Assembly (NCBI RefSeq): GCF_010500895.1
Contig: NZ_JAAAWO010000002.1
Span: forward strand, 186,001-250,000
Reading direction: 5' to 3'
Length of the DNA: 64,000 nucleotides
Origin: Alteromonas genovensis
Lineage (GTDB): Bacteria > Pseudomonadota > Gammaproteobacteria > Enterobacterales > Alteromonadaceae
Shown: piece after piece, positions 20,301 to 29,628 of the stretch
Numbering within the stretch: the first letter of the stretch is position 1
Layout: each line of letters opens with the position of its first letter
Notes under the pieces: generated by a model
Databases searched by the model: none
Seen by the model: the letters and a program-made list of their open reading frames with translations, nothing else
Told to the model about the DNA's origin: nothing
Position numbers and translations under genes: made by a program

Positions 20301-20823
20301 AACGAACAAAGATCAAATGTCGAGTGCTGTTGGTCTTGTACTTGGCGTAAGGGTTATGACGAACAAACGAGGACGTCGTTGGGCAATAGTGACACTGGAT
20401 GATAAGAGTGCCAGAATGGATGTTCGTTTTTTCCCCGATACGTACGAACAGTTCGAAAGTGTGCTAGAAACCGATAAAATATTGCTCGTAAAGGGACAGG
20501 TCAGCTTTGATGATTTCTCTGGGGGCAATACAATCACCGCCCGTGATGTAATGGACATTGTTCAGGCACGAGAGAAAAATGCGAAAGCGCTGGCGTTAAA
20601 AGTTGATACCCAGTCGCTTGAAACGAAGAAAATGAGTCAGATGCAATCTATTCTGCAGGCATTTAATGGCGGTAGTTGTCCTGTTCAAATAGAGGTTACG
20701 CACCCCGACGCCGAAGCAACGTTAGCGTGCGGCGTTAAGTGGTATGTAACCCCAGAGGATCAACTCTTGCACGATCTCAAACAGTGTTTGGGAGAAAAAG
20801 CCGTTTCAATTCTCTACCATTAA
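17359..20823 (+). CDS. dnaE: DNA polymerase III subunit alpha
   Basis: Replicative polymerase subunit of the Pol III core. The 1154-residue protein has an N-terminal PHP domain ([16 protein letters not shown]) and the C-family palm with [16 protein letters not shown]. Catalytic Asp residues D400 and D402 lie in MPDFDVDF. Further features are the fingers block [18 protein letters not shown] and a C-terminal OB-fold (about residues 985-1060). Length agrees with E. coli (1160). The ribosome binding site AAAAGAG precedes ATG 17359. Confidence 0.99.
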   Translation: MSSPFIHLRVHSDYSMMDGLNKVKPILSKVAELEMPAVAITDQMNMCGLVKFYSEAHSKGIKPIIGTDFWVTNEVFGDEPFRLTLLAMNNEGYKNMTVLISKAYLRGHLAHRAVIDQSWLAEHSEGLIVLSGGLHGDVGVGLTKNNTKILDASIEFYKTYFQDRFYLELVRTGRVGEEDYLHRAVEFAHQQDLPVVATNEVCFIDREGFDAHEIRVCIHDGYTLDDTRRPKRYSEQQYLRTAEEMVDLFSDIPEAIENTVEIAKRCNVTVRLNEYFLPQFPTGGMTTEDFLVKVSEEGLEDRLEFLFPDENERKEKRPEYDDRLRIELEVINQMGFPGYFLIVMEFIQWSKDNGIPVGPGRGSGAGSLVAYALKITDLDPLEFDLLFERFLNPERVSMPDFDVDFCMDRRDEVIDHVAELYGRQAVSQIITFGTMAAKAVVRDVGRVLGHPYGFVDRISKLIPPDPGMTLEKAFKAEPQLPQVYEQDEEVKDLIDMARILEGVTRNAGKHAGGVVIAPTTITDFSPLYCDDEGNNPVTQFDKNDVETAGLVKFDFLGLRTLTIIQWAIDMVKEGKNIDIDISAIPLADAKSFRTLQNAETTAVFQLESRGMKELIKRLRPDSFEDIIALVALFRPGPLQSGMVDNFIDRKHGREAISYPDKDYQHECLEVILEPTYGIILYQEQVMQIAQEMAGYSLGGADLLRRAMGKKKPEEMAKQRGAFAEGAKGNNIDPDLAMKIFDLVEKFAGYGFNKSHSAAYALVSYQTLWLKVHYPAEFMAAVMSADMDNTDKIVTLVDECERMGIEILPPDLNAGKYKFTVDSKGRIVYGIGSIKGVGEGPIEAIIEARDTHGEFKDLFEFCAKIDTKRVNKRVLEKLVLSGAMDNLGPHRATLMATLPEALAAAGQHAKAESFGQSDMFGLLTTEPDEVEQAFADVPEWPEKVWLEGEKDTLGLYLTGHPINQYADELRYYTDGRLVDLKPTNKDQMSSAVGLVLGVRVMTNKRGRRWAIVTLDDKSARMDVRFFPDTYEQFESVLETDKILLVKGQVSFDDFSGGNTITARDVMDIVQAREKNAKALALKVDTQSLETKKMSQMQSILQAFNGGSCPVQIEVTHPDAEATLACGVKWYVTPEDQLLHDLKQCLGEKAVSILYH

Positions 20824-20891
20824 TAGGTAGAGTTCGATAGATTGGACATCTCGCGTTTGTATTGACGAGCGTAGATAGAATAGGACATAAA

Positions 20892-21848
20892 ATGAGCATA
20901 CAGTTTTTGGACTTTGAGCAACCCATAGCCGAATTAGAAGCAAAAATAGAAGAGCTAAGACTGGTTAATCAAGGCGGTGAGTTCGATGTTGGTATTGAAG
21001 AAGAGATCAACAAGTTACGAGGCAAAAGCGCCGATCTAACGAAGAAAATCTTCTCAGATCTCGGCGCATGGCAGGTTTCTCAAATAGCCCGCCACCCGAT
21101 GCGTCCATACACATTGGACTATATTCCTCGTATTTTTAGTGAATTCGATGAATTAGCAGGGGATAGAGCGTTTGCGGATGACAAAGCGATTATAGGCGGC
21201 CCGGCAATGCTAGACGGACAGCCAATAATGGTAATTGGACACCAGAAAGGTCGAGATACCAACGAAAAAGTCAGACGCAATTTTGGTATGCCGAAGCCAG
21301 AAGGGTACCGCAAAGCGTTACGTTTAATGAAAATGGCGGAACGTTTTAATTTACCTATCATTACCTTTATCGATACCCCAGGTGCATACCCTGGCGTAGG
21401 CGCTGAAGAGCGTGGGCAAAGCGAAGCTATTGCAAAGAATCTTTTCGAAATGGCAGAGCTCACTGTGCCTATCATCTGTACCGTTATTGGTGAAGGCGGC
21501 TCTGGTGGTGCATTAGCCATTGGTGTGGGCGATAGAGTAAATATGCTTCAATATTCCACCTACTCTGTTATCTCACCTGAAGGGTGTGCTTCTATCTTGT
21601 GGAAAAGTGCAGAGAAAGCGCCGCTAGCCGCAGAGGCAATGGGTGTTAGTGCTCCGCAAATTAAAGAGCTCGGGCTGATCAACAGTATTGTTGAGGAGCC
21701 TTTGGGCGGTGCTCATCGAGACCACAACAGCATGGCTGCCAATTTAAAAGCGGTACTGAAGCAGCAGCTGAGTCAACTTAAAGAGCTAGACAAAGACAAA
21801 CTTCTTGAAGAGCGTTATCAGCGACTCATGTCGTTTGGCTACTGCTAA
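20892..21848 (+). CDS. accA: Acetyl-CoA carboxylase carboxyltransferase subunit alpha
   Basis: With AccD transfers carboxyl from biotin to acetyl-CoA, the first step of fatty acid synthesis. ATG 20892 gives the family start [16 protein letters not shown] and 318 residues (E. coli 319); a frame extension to 20862 is not supported. The blocks [36 protein letters not shown] and [11 protein letters not shown] form the crotonase-type oxyanion and CoA sites. It lies 68 bp after dnaE, the typical neighbour. Confidence 0.98.
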   Translation: MSIQFLDFEQPIAELEAKIEELRLVNQGGEFDVGIEEEINKLRGKSADLTKKIFSDLGAWQVSQIARHPMRPYTLDYIPRIFSEFDELAGDRAFADDKAIIGGPAMLDGQPIMVIGHQKGRDTNEKVRRNFGMPKPEGYRKALRLMKMAERFNLPIITFIDTPGAYPGVGAEERGQSEAIAKNLFEMAELTVPIICTVIGEGGSGGALAIGVGDRVNMLQYSTYSVISPEGCASILWKSAEKAPLAAEAMGVSAPQIKELGLINSIVEEPLGGAHRDHNSMAANLKAVLKQQLSQLKELDKDKLLEERYQRLMSFGYC

Positions 21849-21866
21849 TTAACAAACGGACAGTGT

Positions 21867-23201
21867 GTGCCCCCCATATCAACTGAAATAGGCCAGCAGG
21901 TAATTGACTCAATAGCTGCTGGTCTCAACGATGCTAATCTTCCTTTACATTCCCCCCTTGTCGTTGCATTTAGCGGCGGCGTGGACTCATCAGTACTCTT
22001 ACAATTAGCCTTATTATATCGCGACCAATACCACTGCGAGCTACATGCAGTGCATATTCATCACGGGCTAAGCGATAATGCCGATGGGTGGTCAAAGCAT
22101 TGCGACTTACAATGCAGAATAAATGATGTTGTATATCACCAGCAGCGGGTTGTCGTTGATACAAGTTCACGTAAAAGTATTGAAGCTGAGGCAAGAAAGG
22201 CGCGTTATCACGCCCTACTAAGCGCTTGCGAGCAAATAGGAGGCGTGCTGCTTCTTGGGCAGCATGCAGAAGACCAATTAGAGACAGTACTGCTGCAGTT
22301 AAAACGTGGAGCAGGGCCGCAAGGGCTTGCCGGTATGGCTGAGTCTCAGTGGCGAGGCGATACCTTGGTTTTACGACCTATGTTAAACCTCAAAAAGACA
22401 GATATCGTCAGTTTTGCCCATAGTGAGGCATTGAGCTGGGTTGAAGATGAGTCGAATTTTGAAACCAGTTTCGATAGAAACTTTTTGCGAAATGATATCA
22501 TTCCTGACTTAGTTGCACGCTGGCCTGAGTTGGCCAAAACGGTAAGTCGTAGTGCGCTCCTATGTGCAGAGCAGTCTCACTTAATCAATGATACTGCCAA
22601 TCAATTTTTAAACGACTGCAAGCTATCACCTGTTCGTCTTAGTGGTGATATTCTGACAACACTATCGATACCCTGGCAAAAAGCAGTGATTCGATTGTGG
22701 TTTACCCAGCAAGGACAACTAGCGCCGTCAAAAGCACAGTTAGATGAACTGCTTTCCATGCTAGGTGCTAAACAAGACGCTACACCGGAAATGTCGTTTA
22801 AGTGGGGTAAAATTGCGCGCTCTAATGGCGATATTTACTGGGTGGCAAAGCCAACAGAAGATATTCCGGTAACGCTAGCACTCAACAATCACGAGATGAC
22901 TTACCTTGCGTGGTTGAGTATGAGCGTCACCGTGTCTCTTGAAAACAGTGACGAGGCAATTTGTCTTAAAACTGATATGCGAGGGCTTAAGGTAAAACCT
23001 GAGCAAGCTGGAGTGTCAAAAGAGTTAAAAAATTGGTTTAAGGTATGGCGCGTACCTCGTTGGGAGCGACAGGGCGTACCGGTAATTTTTATTGGCGATA
23101 CTCCGGTAGCAGTCATTGCCAATAGGGAGTGCCTTTATTTAAGACGTGAAGATAACAGCGTAAAGGTAGATATACGTATCGAGTACTGCTCAGAGGATTA
23201 G
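21867..23201 (+). CDS. tilS: tRNA(Ile)-lysidine synthase
   Basis: Modifies C34 of the minor tRNA-Ile(CAU) to lysidine so that it reads AUA. The 444-residue protein has the PP-loop SGGVDSS at residues 36-42, the RKARYHALLSAC block and LLGQHAEDQLETVLLQLKRG. C-terminal TilS substrate-binding domains follow. GTG 21867 is the start, 18 bp after accA, the standard partner gene. It is convergent with the GGDEF gene. Confidence 0.95.
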   Translation: MPPISTEIGQQVIDSIAAGLNDANLPLHSPLVVAFSGGVDSSVLLQLALLYRDQYHCELHAVHIHHGLSDNADGWSKHCDLQCRINDVVYHQQRVVVDTSSRKSIEAEARKARYHALLSACEQIGGVLLLGQHAEDQLETVLLQLKRGAGPQGLAGMAESQWRGDTLVLRPMLNLKKTDIVSFAHSEALSWVEDESNFETSFDRNFLRNDIIPDLVARWPELAKTVSRSALLCAEQSHLINDTANQFLNDCKLSPVRLSGDILTTLSIPWQKAVIRLWFTQQGQLAPSKAQLDELLSMLGAKQDATPEMSFKWGKIARSNGDIYWVAKPTEDIPVTLALNNHEMTYLAWLSMSVTVSLENSDEAICLKTDMRGLKVKPEQAGVSKELKNWFKVWRVPRWERQGVPVIFIGDTPVAVIANRECLYLRREDNSVKVDIRIEYCSED

Positions 23202-23225
23202 CGGCAAGAGTTTGCCGCGTTTTAG
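23201..23225 (+). terminator. Terminator after tilS
   Basis: GCGGCAA (23201-23207) pairs with TTGCCGC (23212-23218), followed by GTTTTAG. It lies between convergent genes. Confidence 0.7.
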
Positions 23226-23317
23226 TTATAAAAAGAACAGATTTGCAATTGGGTCAGAGTCGTAAAGAAGACAGAGCCCTAATCAAAAATTCTAATTTGG
23301 TATGCAGGTAACAGTGA

Positions 23318-24217
23318 TTATGCGGCTTGATAATCATCTTTCCCTGAACTTTTTACTTTGTACAGCGCACTATCAGCTCGGTCGAACATGCTGTGCGTTG
23401 TATCACCTACACGATAGAGTGCGCCGCCTAGGCTGCATGAAATGCCTAAATTCACCAAGTAATCGGAACTACTGATACTGGCCTTTATTCGCTCAGCAGC
23501 GCATAAAAGCTGCTGCTCGGTTTGACAGTCTAAAATGCAGCAAAACTCATCGCCACCATACCTAAAAGGCTCATCTTCATTGCGCAGCACGTTCACTAAT
23601 CGCGAAGCCACGTGTGCCAACACACGGTCTCCCTCGCTGTGTCCAAACGTGTCATTCACCTGCTTAAAGTTATCTAAGTCTAAGACCAACAATGAAAATG
23701 GTTCATCTCGACGCTGTGCCCAGCTACGCTGGCGTATCATAGCTTGTTCGAAGGCAATACGATTACCCAGCTCAGTTAAGCCATCTTTTGTTGCCATACT
23801 CTTCATGCGTGAATGCGATACGGCATGTTTTACTTGTTTACCAAATAAATCATGAAGTTGAAAAAGTATCTCACGTTGCGACAGCGAAAGAGGTGAGCTA
23901 ATGTAATAGTAAGCGTGGGCTTGTTCTCCACCTTTCGATGCAGAGCCTTGCAGAGGCAAATCAATCAAGGTTGACGAAATTTTTGCATTGCCGTACACCC
24001 AGCGGGGGTCAAAATCAGTCAAGCTCAAACCTGCCACTGGCAAAAGAGCGTTCAGCTGTTGGAAATAGAGTGTTCCCAACTCTTCAAGCTCAAGTGTAGA
24101 AAGTAGTCGATTGATGAATACAGTCAGTTCACTCACAGAAAGACCGTGAGCCTGTGACTCTCTCGGATAAAAACTGCTATGGTGTGTGCTATCGTATACT
24201 GACGTTGAAAATTCCAC
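23318..24217 (-). CDS. Diguanylate cyclase (GGDEF domain protein)
   Basis: Predicted to make cyclic di-GMP, the sessility/motility second messenger. GTG 24217 is preferred because AAGGG lies 6 nt upstream; the frame could extend to 24310. The 299-residue protein has an N-terminal region of about 140 residues without a recognised sensor domain. A GGDEF domain follows: DGLTELGNRIAFE, LVLDLDNFKQVND, intact GGDEF at 221-225, and the inhibitory I-site RNED at 212-215 five residues upstream. No membrane segment is visible, so it is likely cytosolic. No EAL domain is attached and no signalling partner is adjacent. Confidence 0.93.
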   Translation of the reverse strand: MEFSTSVYDSTHHSSFYPRESQAHGLSVSELTVFINRLLSTLELEELGTLYFQQLNALLPVAGLSLTDFDPRWVYGNAKISSTLIDLPLQGSASKGGEQAHAYYYISSPLSLSQREILFQLHDLFGKQVKHAVSHSRMKSMATKDGLTELGNRIAFEQAMIRQRSWAQRRDEPFSLLVLDLDNFKQVNDTFGHSEGDRVLAHVASRLVNVLRNEDEPFRYGGDEFCCILDCQTEQQLLCAAERIKASISSSDYLVNLGISCSLGGALYRVGDTTHSMFDRADSALYKVKSSGKDDYQAA

Positions 24218-24461
24218 GGCGTACCCTTTTCGCAATATGTTGCATCGGTTGTGTGTCAAATCACTGACACTGGTGCGTATACTGACGCCAAGCATAGGCA
24301 AGGGCGGCAATATTTATCTTAAATGCTGGCGTGCATCGGGGCTGTCATATCTGCGAATGCTCTGGGCAGATGCAAAACGTGCACGCTAACACGTTATTGA
24401 TTAAGAGCGTTGCAAACTGAGTGCCAATTCTTTTTTGACGCATAGGGCTTTCGCACTAGGC

Positions 24462-24495
24462 GGCCCTGCCAACTCAGTGGCTCTGCTAATTCAGC
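24462..24495 (+). repeat. Degenerate 17-bp direct repeat upstream of the antiporter gene
   Basis: GGCCCTGCCAACTCAGT (24462-24478) is followed directly by GGCTCTGCTAATTCAGC (24479-24495), matching at most positions. Its style resembles the short degenerate tandem repeats elsewhere in this window. Confidence 0.4.
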
Positions 24496-24548
24496 GAGAG
24501 CTGTGACGTAGCATCACTGAATATTTAAAAAGAAGTAACGGAGGTAAA

Positions 24549-26513
24549 GTGGGAGCTGGTTTTTTAAACATAGTGGTTTTAATGTTTATATCGGTGTGTG
24601 CGGTTGCTTTATTTAAGCGAGCGCACTTACCACCTATTCTTGCCTACCTCTTTGCAGGCATTCTTGCTGGCCCACAAATATTATCGGTATTTGCTCATCC
24701 AGAGCAGATGCATCTGCTGGCTGAAGTGGGCATTGTATTTTTGCTGTTCTCTCTAGGGCTTGAATTTTCATTACCTAAATTGCTTGCAATGCGTTCCTTA
24801 GTATTTGGGGTTGGCTTGGGGCAGATGTTAATCACCACCGCAGTCTTCACAAGCGTTCCATACTTTTTAGGGTTGTCATTAAGTGCTTCCATCATTGTGG
24901 GCGGCACCCTCGCGCTAAGCTCGACAGCTATTGTAATAAAGCAGGCCACTGAAATGGGGATCTTAAACAATCGCCGCACTCAGCTAGCAATCAGTATTCT
25001 ACTTTTCCAAGACTTAGCCGTTGTCCCTTTCCTTATTGCCATTCCCTTGCTAGCACAAACAGGTGAAGTAAGCATTGGCTTAGCATTAGGTGAGGCATTA
25101 CTTAAAGGTGTGTTCGTTATCGCCTTTCTTATGTCTGTTGGTAAGTGGGTACTTCCATGGGTATTTAGAGAGATCGCCAGAACGAGAACCGATGAACTGT
25201 TTGTTCTTACCACTATCTTAATCGCTTTATTGGCCGGTGGCTTAACCTACTATTTTGGTCTTTCAATGGCGCTAGGGGCTTTTTTAGCCGGAATGATGTT
25301 GGGAGAAAGCCAGTATAAATATCAGCTAGAGGCAGATATTCGCCCCTTTAGAGACATTTTGATGGGACTGTTTTTTGTTACCGTTGGCATGCAGCTCGAT
25401 TTAAGCGTGTTGTGGAGCAATCTATTTGAAATCGTTTTTGGTGTCTTTGCCCTTATGCTGGTGAAGGTGGTACTGGTAAGGCTTGCATCAATGCTGGTTA
25501 AAACCGACCCTATTGACGGATGGTCGGCTGGCGTGAAACTTTGCCAGATAGGAGAGTTTAGCTTCGTCATCGCAGCCCTTGCAACTACACACGGTGTACT
25601 TTCAACCCAACAATCGTCACTCATTATCAGTATGGGGGTCATTAGCATGGCGTTAACCCCGTGGTTAATGAGTAACAGTGTGCTGATTGCAAAGCGTATC
25701 GTGAAAAGCGATTTAGCCCTCACCGATGAGGAAACGAGTTTACGCCACGATAGCCTGACTAATCATGTCATTATTTGCGGTTTCGGTCGCGTAGGACAGT
25801 CGGTGGCACGCATGTTAAAAATGGAAGGAATAAAGTTTGTCGCTATAGATATGGACCCTGTACGGGTACAAGAAAGTCGCAATGCAGGAGAGCCAGTGGT
25901 TTTTGGAGACGCCAGTCAAAAAGATATTCTGATAAGTACTGCGATTGAAAAGGCCACCTTGGTGTTAGTGGCCTTCGACCAGGTAGATAAAGCCAAACAA
26001 GTTATTACCCAAGCCAGAACCATTTCCTCTACAGACGTAATGGTGAGAACGAAGCGAGATTATCAATTAGAAAGTCTTTATTCTGCTGGAGCAAACCAGG
26101 TTGTGCCTGAACTGCAGGAGGGAAGCTTAATGCTAGTCTCTCAGGTGTTGCATTACGCTGGTGTACCCATGTCGAGAATATTGAAGCGAGTAAGAGCAGA
26201 GCGAAAAGGCCGTTACGATCACATGCACGGTTTCTACCCAGGTGAAACCACAGAGATAAGCTACGGCACAGAGGATAAGTTGGAGTTTATCCATGCCGTT
26301 GTGCTTAGCGAAGGCGCTGCATTTGTGGGTAAACCTTTAAAAGACATTGACTTTGCCCGCATGCGGGTAAAGGTGAAAGGACTGCGTCGAGACGGTAATG
26401 AAGTAAAAGAGCCAAATGAAAACGCGATATTACAAGCCCATGATGTGCTTGTTATTGCGGGCAAGCCACGAAGAGTGGAGCGGGCGGAGCGTAAACTTTT
26501 AGAGGGCAATTAG
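24549..26513 (+). CDS. CPA2-family monovalent cation/proton antiporter with RCK domain
   Basis: Inner-membrane antiporter of the Kef/YbaL type, probably potassium or sodium efflux in exchange for protons. The 654-residue protein has about twelve hydrophobic helices up to residue 380, including GGTLALSSTAIVIKQ and FFVTVGMQLDLSVLW. An NAD-binding RCK-N domain follows (IICGFGRVGQSVARML, then the acidic IDMDP). A C-terminal RCK-C domain with LVIAGKPRRVERAE ends the chain. GTG 24549 has GGAGG upstream. The glutathione-gating residues of KefB/KefC were not verified, so no specific symbol is given. Confidence 0.92.
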   Translation: MGAGFLNIVVLMFISVCAVALFKRAHLPPILAYLFAGILAGPQILSVFAHPEQMHLLAEVGIVFLLFSLGLEFSLPKLLAMRSLVFGVGLGQMLITTAVFTSVPYFLGLSLSASIIVGGTLALSSTAIVIKQATEMGILNNRRTQLAISILLFQDLAVVPFLIAIPLLAQTGEVSIGLALGEALLKGVFVIAFLMSVGKWVLPWVFREIARTRTDELFVLTTILIALLAGGLTYYFGLSMALGAFLAGMMLGESQYKYQLEADIRPFRDILMGLFFVTVGMQLDLSVLWSNLFEIVFGVFALMLVKVVLVRLASMLVKTDPIDGWSAGVKLCQIGEFSFVIAALATTHGVLSTQQSSLIISMGVISMALTPWLMSNSVLIAKRIVKSDLALTDEETSLRHDSLTNHVIICGFGRVGQSVARMLKMEGIKFVAIDMDPVRVQESRNAGEPVVFGDASQKDILISTAIEKATLVLVAFDQVDKAKQVITQARTISSTDVMVRTKRDYQLESLYSAGANQVVPELQEGSLMLVSQVLHYAGVPMSRILKRVRAERKGRYDHMHGFYPGETTEISYGTEDKLEFIHAVVLSEGAAFVGKPLKDIDFARMRVKVKGLRRDGNEVKEPNENAILQAHDVLVIAGKPRRVERAERKLLEGN

Positions 26514-26523
26514 CCCTCTTTAA
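26501..26523 (+). terminator. Terminator overlapping the antiporter stop codon
   Basis: AGAGGGC (26501-26507) pairs with GCCCTCT (26513-26519), followed by TTTAAA. The stop codon lies in and next to the loop. Confidence 0.65.
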
Positions 26524-26616
26524 ATCGCTTTAAGGTGTGTCGTTTAGAGCATGTCCTTTAAAGTGCGCCCTGTTAAGTGCGCATTTAAGAACTGTAACCT
26601 CAAAATCTATAACCCA

Positions 26617-26850
26617 TTAAGCTACACGGTCTTTTTCTAAATCAGCAAACTGTTTTTTGAGGTCGTATTTTTCGTCGGTAACGATTTTCTCTAATACCGA
26701 AATACGTTCTTTTAATTCAGCAATTTCCGATTTGTATGCATCGAATTCCTTGCTGTTAAGTTTTTTCTTGCTCTTATCTTTCGCGCTGTCGATAATACTG
26801 ACTAGCGCCCAAGCACAGATAGCAACAATAGCAATAGCAGTTAAATTCAC
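26617..26850 (-). CDS. PspB-like small membrane protein
   Basis: A 77-residue protein with one N-terminal hydrophobic segment (AIAIVAICAWALVSII), a lysine-rich linker, and a coiled coil (ELKERISVLEKIVTDE) that resembles the PspB C-terminus. PspB is a membrane sensor partner of the phage-shock response. Start is GTG with GAGGG 8 nt upstream. There is no pspA, pspC or pspF next to it, so the role is an inference from architecture. It is convergent with the antiporter gene. Confidence 0.7.
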   Translation of the reverse strand: MNLTAIAIVAICAWALVSIIDSAKDKSKKKLNSKEFDAYKSEIAELKERISVLEKIVTDEKYDLKKQFADLEKDRVA

Positions 26851-27111
26851 GGTGGCATCCCTCTCAAATATCGTTAAAAAAGTGTAGTCGATAACAATTA
26901 GTTTGTCTTGTTAGGCTGTTTGACACAGCGTGTTTACTTAATATCGATGATTTAAATAAACCCTATTTGTTGATAAATGTACAGCAAGATTGTTGCCATC
27001 GATAAAAAAGCATTTTTTAACAATGGTTTATATTATTAAGGTGAATGTTTTAGTGTTTTGGATGATGAAAATCACTAACTGTTTTGGTGATATTGACGAA
27101 GGAATAACTAA

Positions 27112-27696
<585 letters not shown>

Positions 27697-28070
27697 ATCT
27701 GGGCAGTTATCGATAAGCTTAATTACAAATGGGGCAGTTAAAAACCAGGGCACGCATTTATCATTGCTCTGAGCTTCTGGTCAGTTGGGTGAACATGTCA
27801 TTAGTGACATAAAGCCTTCTGCGGTGCAGTACTTTCTGATGGCTTTTCTTTATCAACAGTCTGCGTCTATTGTTATTTCTCAATGTAATCCCCTTTCTCA
27901 TAAATCTATTTTTCTTCATATACTCTCCCTATCTTGACGATGTTGGGAAGCCAAATAATCCCCAAACCTATGTACCTTATCGGTATCATGCTGGGTTGGG
28001 CTTATACTTCCAAACTTACGCCATAGAGATGACACTTAAATGACATATTTCAATAGCCAGCAGACTGAGA
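27697..28070. other. Gene-free stretch between tadA and mltF
   Basis: A 374-bp gap between convergent genes. No supported ORF, RNA or strong terminator was seen. A short GGGCAGTTA motif occurs twice near 27711 and 27733. Confidence 0.5.
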
Positions 28071-29453
28071 TCATATTTTATTTTGTTCATCTAGCCATAC
28101 TAGGCTGTCGTAGTAGCGCCTGATATTTTCAACATACTGCATTGCTTCATCGCCGCGAGCATAGCCATAGCGGGTAGTGCGATAGTATTTTTTCTGCCTA
28201 AGCTGCGGCAATCTGCGTTTCACATCCACCCATAGGTCAGGGTTACCGCCTTGTCGCTCGGTTAATACTCTCGCATCTTCTAAGTGCCCCATACCTATAT
28301 TGTACGCGGCCATGGCCATCCATACTCTGTCAGGGTTACCAATTCGCGCAGGTATTCGACTCAATAAGCTGGCAAAATATCGCGAGCCGCCGCGAATGCT
28401 TTGTTCAGGGTCAACGCGATCGCTTACATCCCAGTCACTGGCGGTATCAAGGGTGAGCATCATCAGCCCCCTAACACCAGTGCGAGAAACTGCGTCCGGC
28501 TCCCAGTGGCTCTCTTGGTAGCTCATCGCAGCTAATAATCGCCAGTCTAAGTCGCCCGAATATTTTTTGAATAAGGGTTGGTATTGTTTAAGGATAGACT
28601 CTGCAGCGTTCTTGAATGCTCTGCTGTCAACATAATCAAACTGACGAATGTGTCCAAAATATTTGTCTTCTAAAACGGTAAACCATCCTGACTGATGTAC
28701 CGTTCCAAAATACTCAATTATCGCCGCTTTCACTGAGTCATCTTGGTTTACCGGCATAGCCCAAGCCATGGGCATTTTCGCATTTAAGGTTTTTGCCACA
28801 GCCAAGCTAGGATAGCGCCTGCGCTGTAACGCGAGCCGATTGCTGTCGGCCACTGTAAAGCTAATTTCTCCTGATGCGACCTGCTGCAGCAATTCCTCTG
28901 AATCAGAATCTTCGGTGGTGATAACCTTTGATGACGTTACGTCAGTAGACGATTGATTCAAGAGTGCGTTCAGTACGTGTACTTGACTGCTGCCCGACAC
29001 GGCAATAATAGGTGACGATAGCGCTTGTATATCACGAGGCCGGGGTGTACCGGCCTTAAATACTAGCTGTTGATCCACAAATTGATACGCTGGTCCGTAG
29101 TCAAAGCGCTGCTGCAAATTTGATGTAACGGCATCGCCAGTAGCAACAATGTCGAGGTTTCCTTCTTCTAGCTGTTGCAACATAACGTCATAACTGTAAA
29201 ACGGGTACAAATCGAGCGTTACCCCGAGATAATCCGCAAAGCCAGCCAAAAGTTCATATTCAAACCCTTGGGGCCCGCCGGCGCCATTGTAAAACGTGCC
29301 GGCGCCATATACGGTTCCAACTTTAATAGAGTTTCTTTCAAGTAGCTGCGATAGTGCAGTCGGCACAGAGGGCACCGTGCACGCTATGGTGACAACAGAA
29401 AGTATCAGAAGGGCGTAAAGTCGAAATTGCTTTTTATAGCGTTGTAACTGCAT
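28071..29453 (-). CDS. mltF: Membrane-bound lytic murein transglycosylase F
   Basis: Cleaves peptidoglycan glycan strands at the outer membrane inner face. The 460-residue protein has an N-terminal export segment (LYALLILSVVTIAC). A solute-binding-protein type 3 domain follows (about residues 38-270; SIKVGTVYGAGTF, GFEYELLAGFADYLG), which regulates activity in this family. An SLT domain follows, with catalytic E314 in SYQESHWEPDA and GVRGLMMLT. It is divergent from purL, as in E. coli. Confidence 0.96.
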   Translation of the reverse strand: MQLQRYKKQFRLYALLILSVVTIACTVPSVPTALSQLLERNSIKVGTVYGAGTFYNGAGGPQGFEYELLAGFADYLGVTLDLYPFYSYDVMLQQLEEGNLDIVATGDAVTSNLQQRFDYGPAYQFVDQQLVFKAGTPRPRDIQALSSPIIAVSGSSQVHVLNALLNQSSTDVTSSKVITTEDSDSEELLQQVASGEISFTVADSNRLALQRRRYPSLAVAKTLNAKMPMAWAMPVNQDDSVKAAIIEYFGTVHQSGWFTVLEDKYFGHIRQFDYVDSRAFKNAAESILKQYQPLFKKYSGDLDWRLLAAMSYQESHWEPDAVSRTGVRGLMMLTLDTASDWDVSDRVDPEQSIRGGSRYFASLLSRIPARIGNPDRVWMAMAAYNIGMGHLEDARVLTERQGGNPDLWVDVKRRLPQLRQKKYYRTTRYGYARGDEAMQYVENIRRYYDSLVWLDEQNKI

Positions 29454-29519
29454 AGCGCTTTTCTTATTTGTGTTAGTTAAAAAAATTTCAAAAAAATTTC
29501 ACGTAAGGTCGTATTGAGG

Positions 29520-29548
29520 TTACCAAATGAGCGTAATTGCTCTATAAT
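29520..29548 (+). promoter_or_regulatory. purL promoter
   Basis: TTACCA (29520-29525), 17 bp, then a perfect TATAAT (29543-29548). Transcription would start near 29555, giving a leader of about 75 nt. No clear PurR operator was seen. Confidence 0.65.
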
Positions 29549-29628
29549 CCGCGCCGAATTACTCATCAATTTAAGAGGCAACGCGTCGCATTGGTGGTCG
29601 TTGTTTCAAAACAACCAGGTAAAGCACT

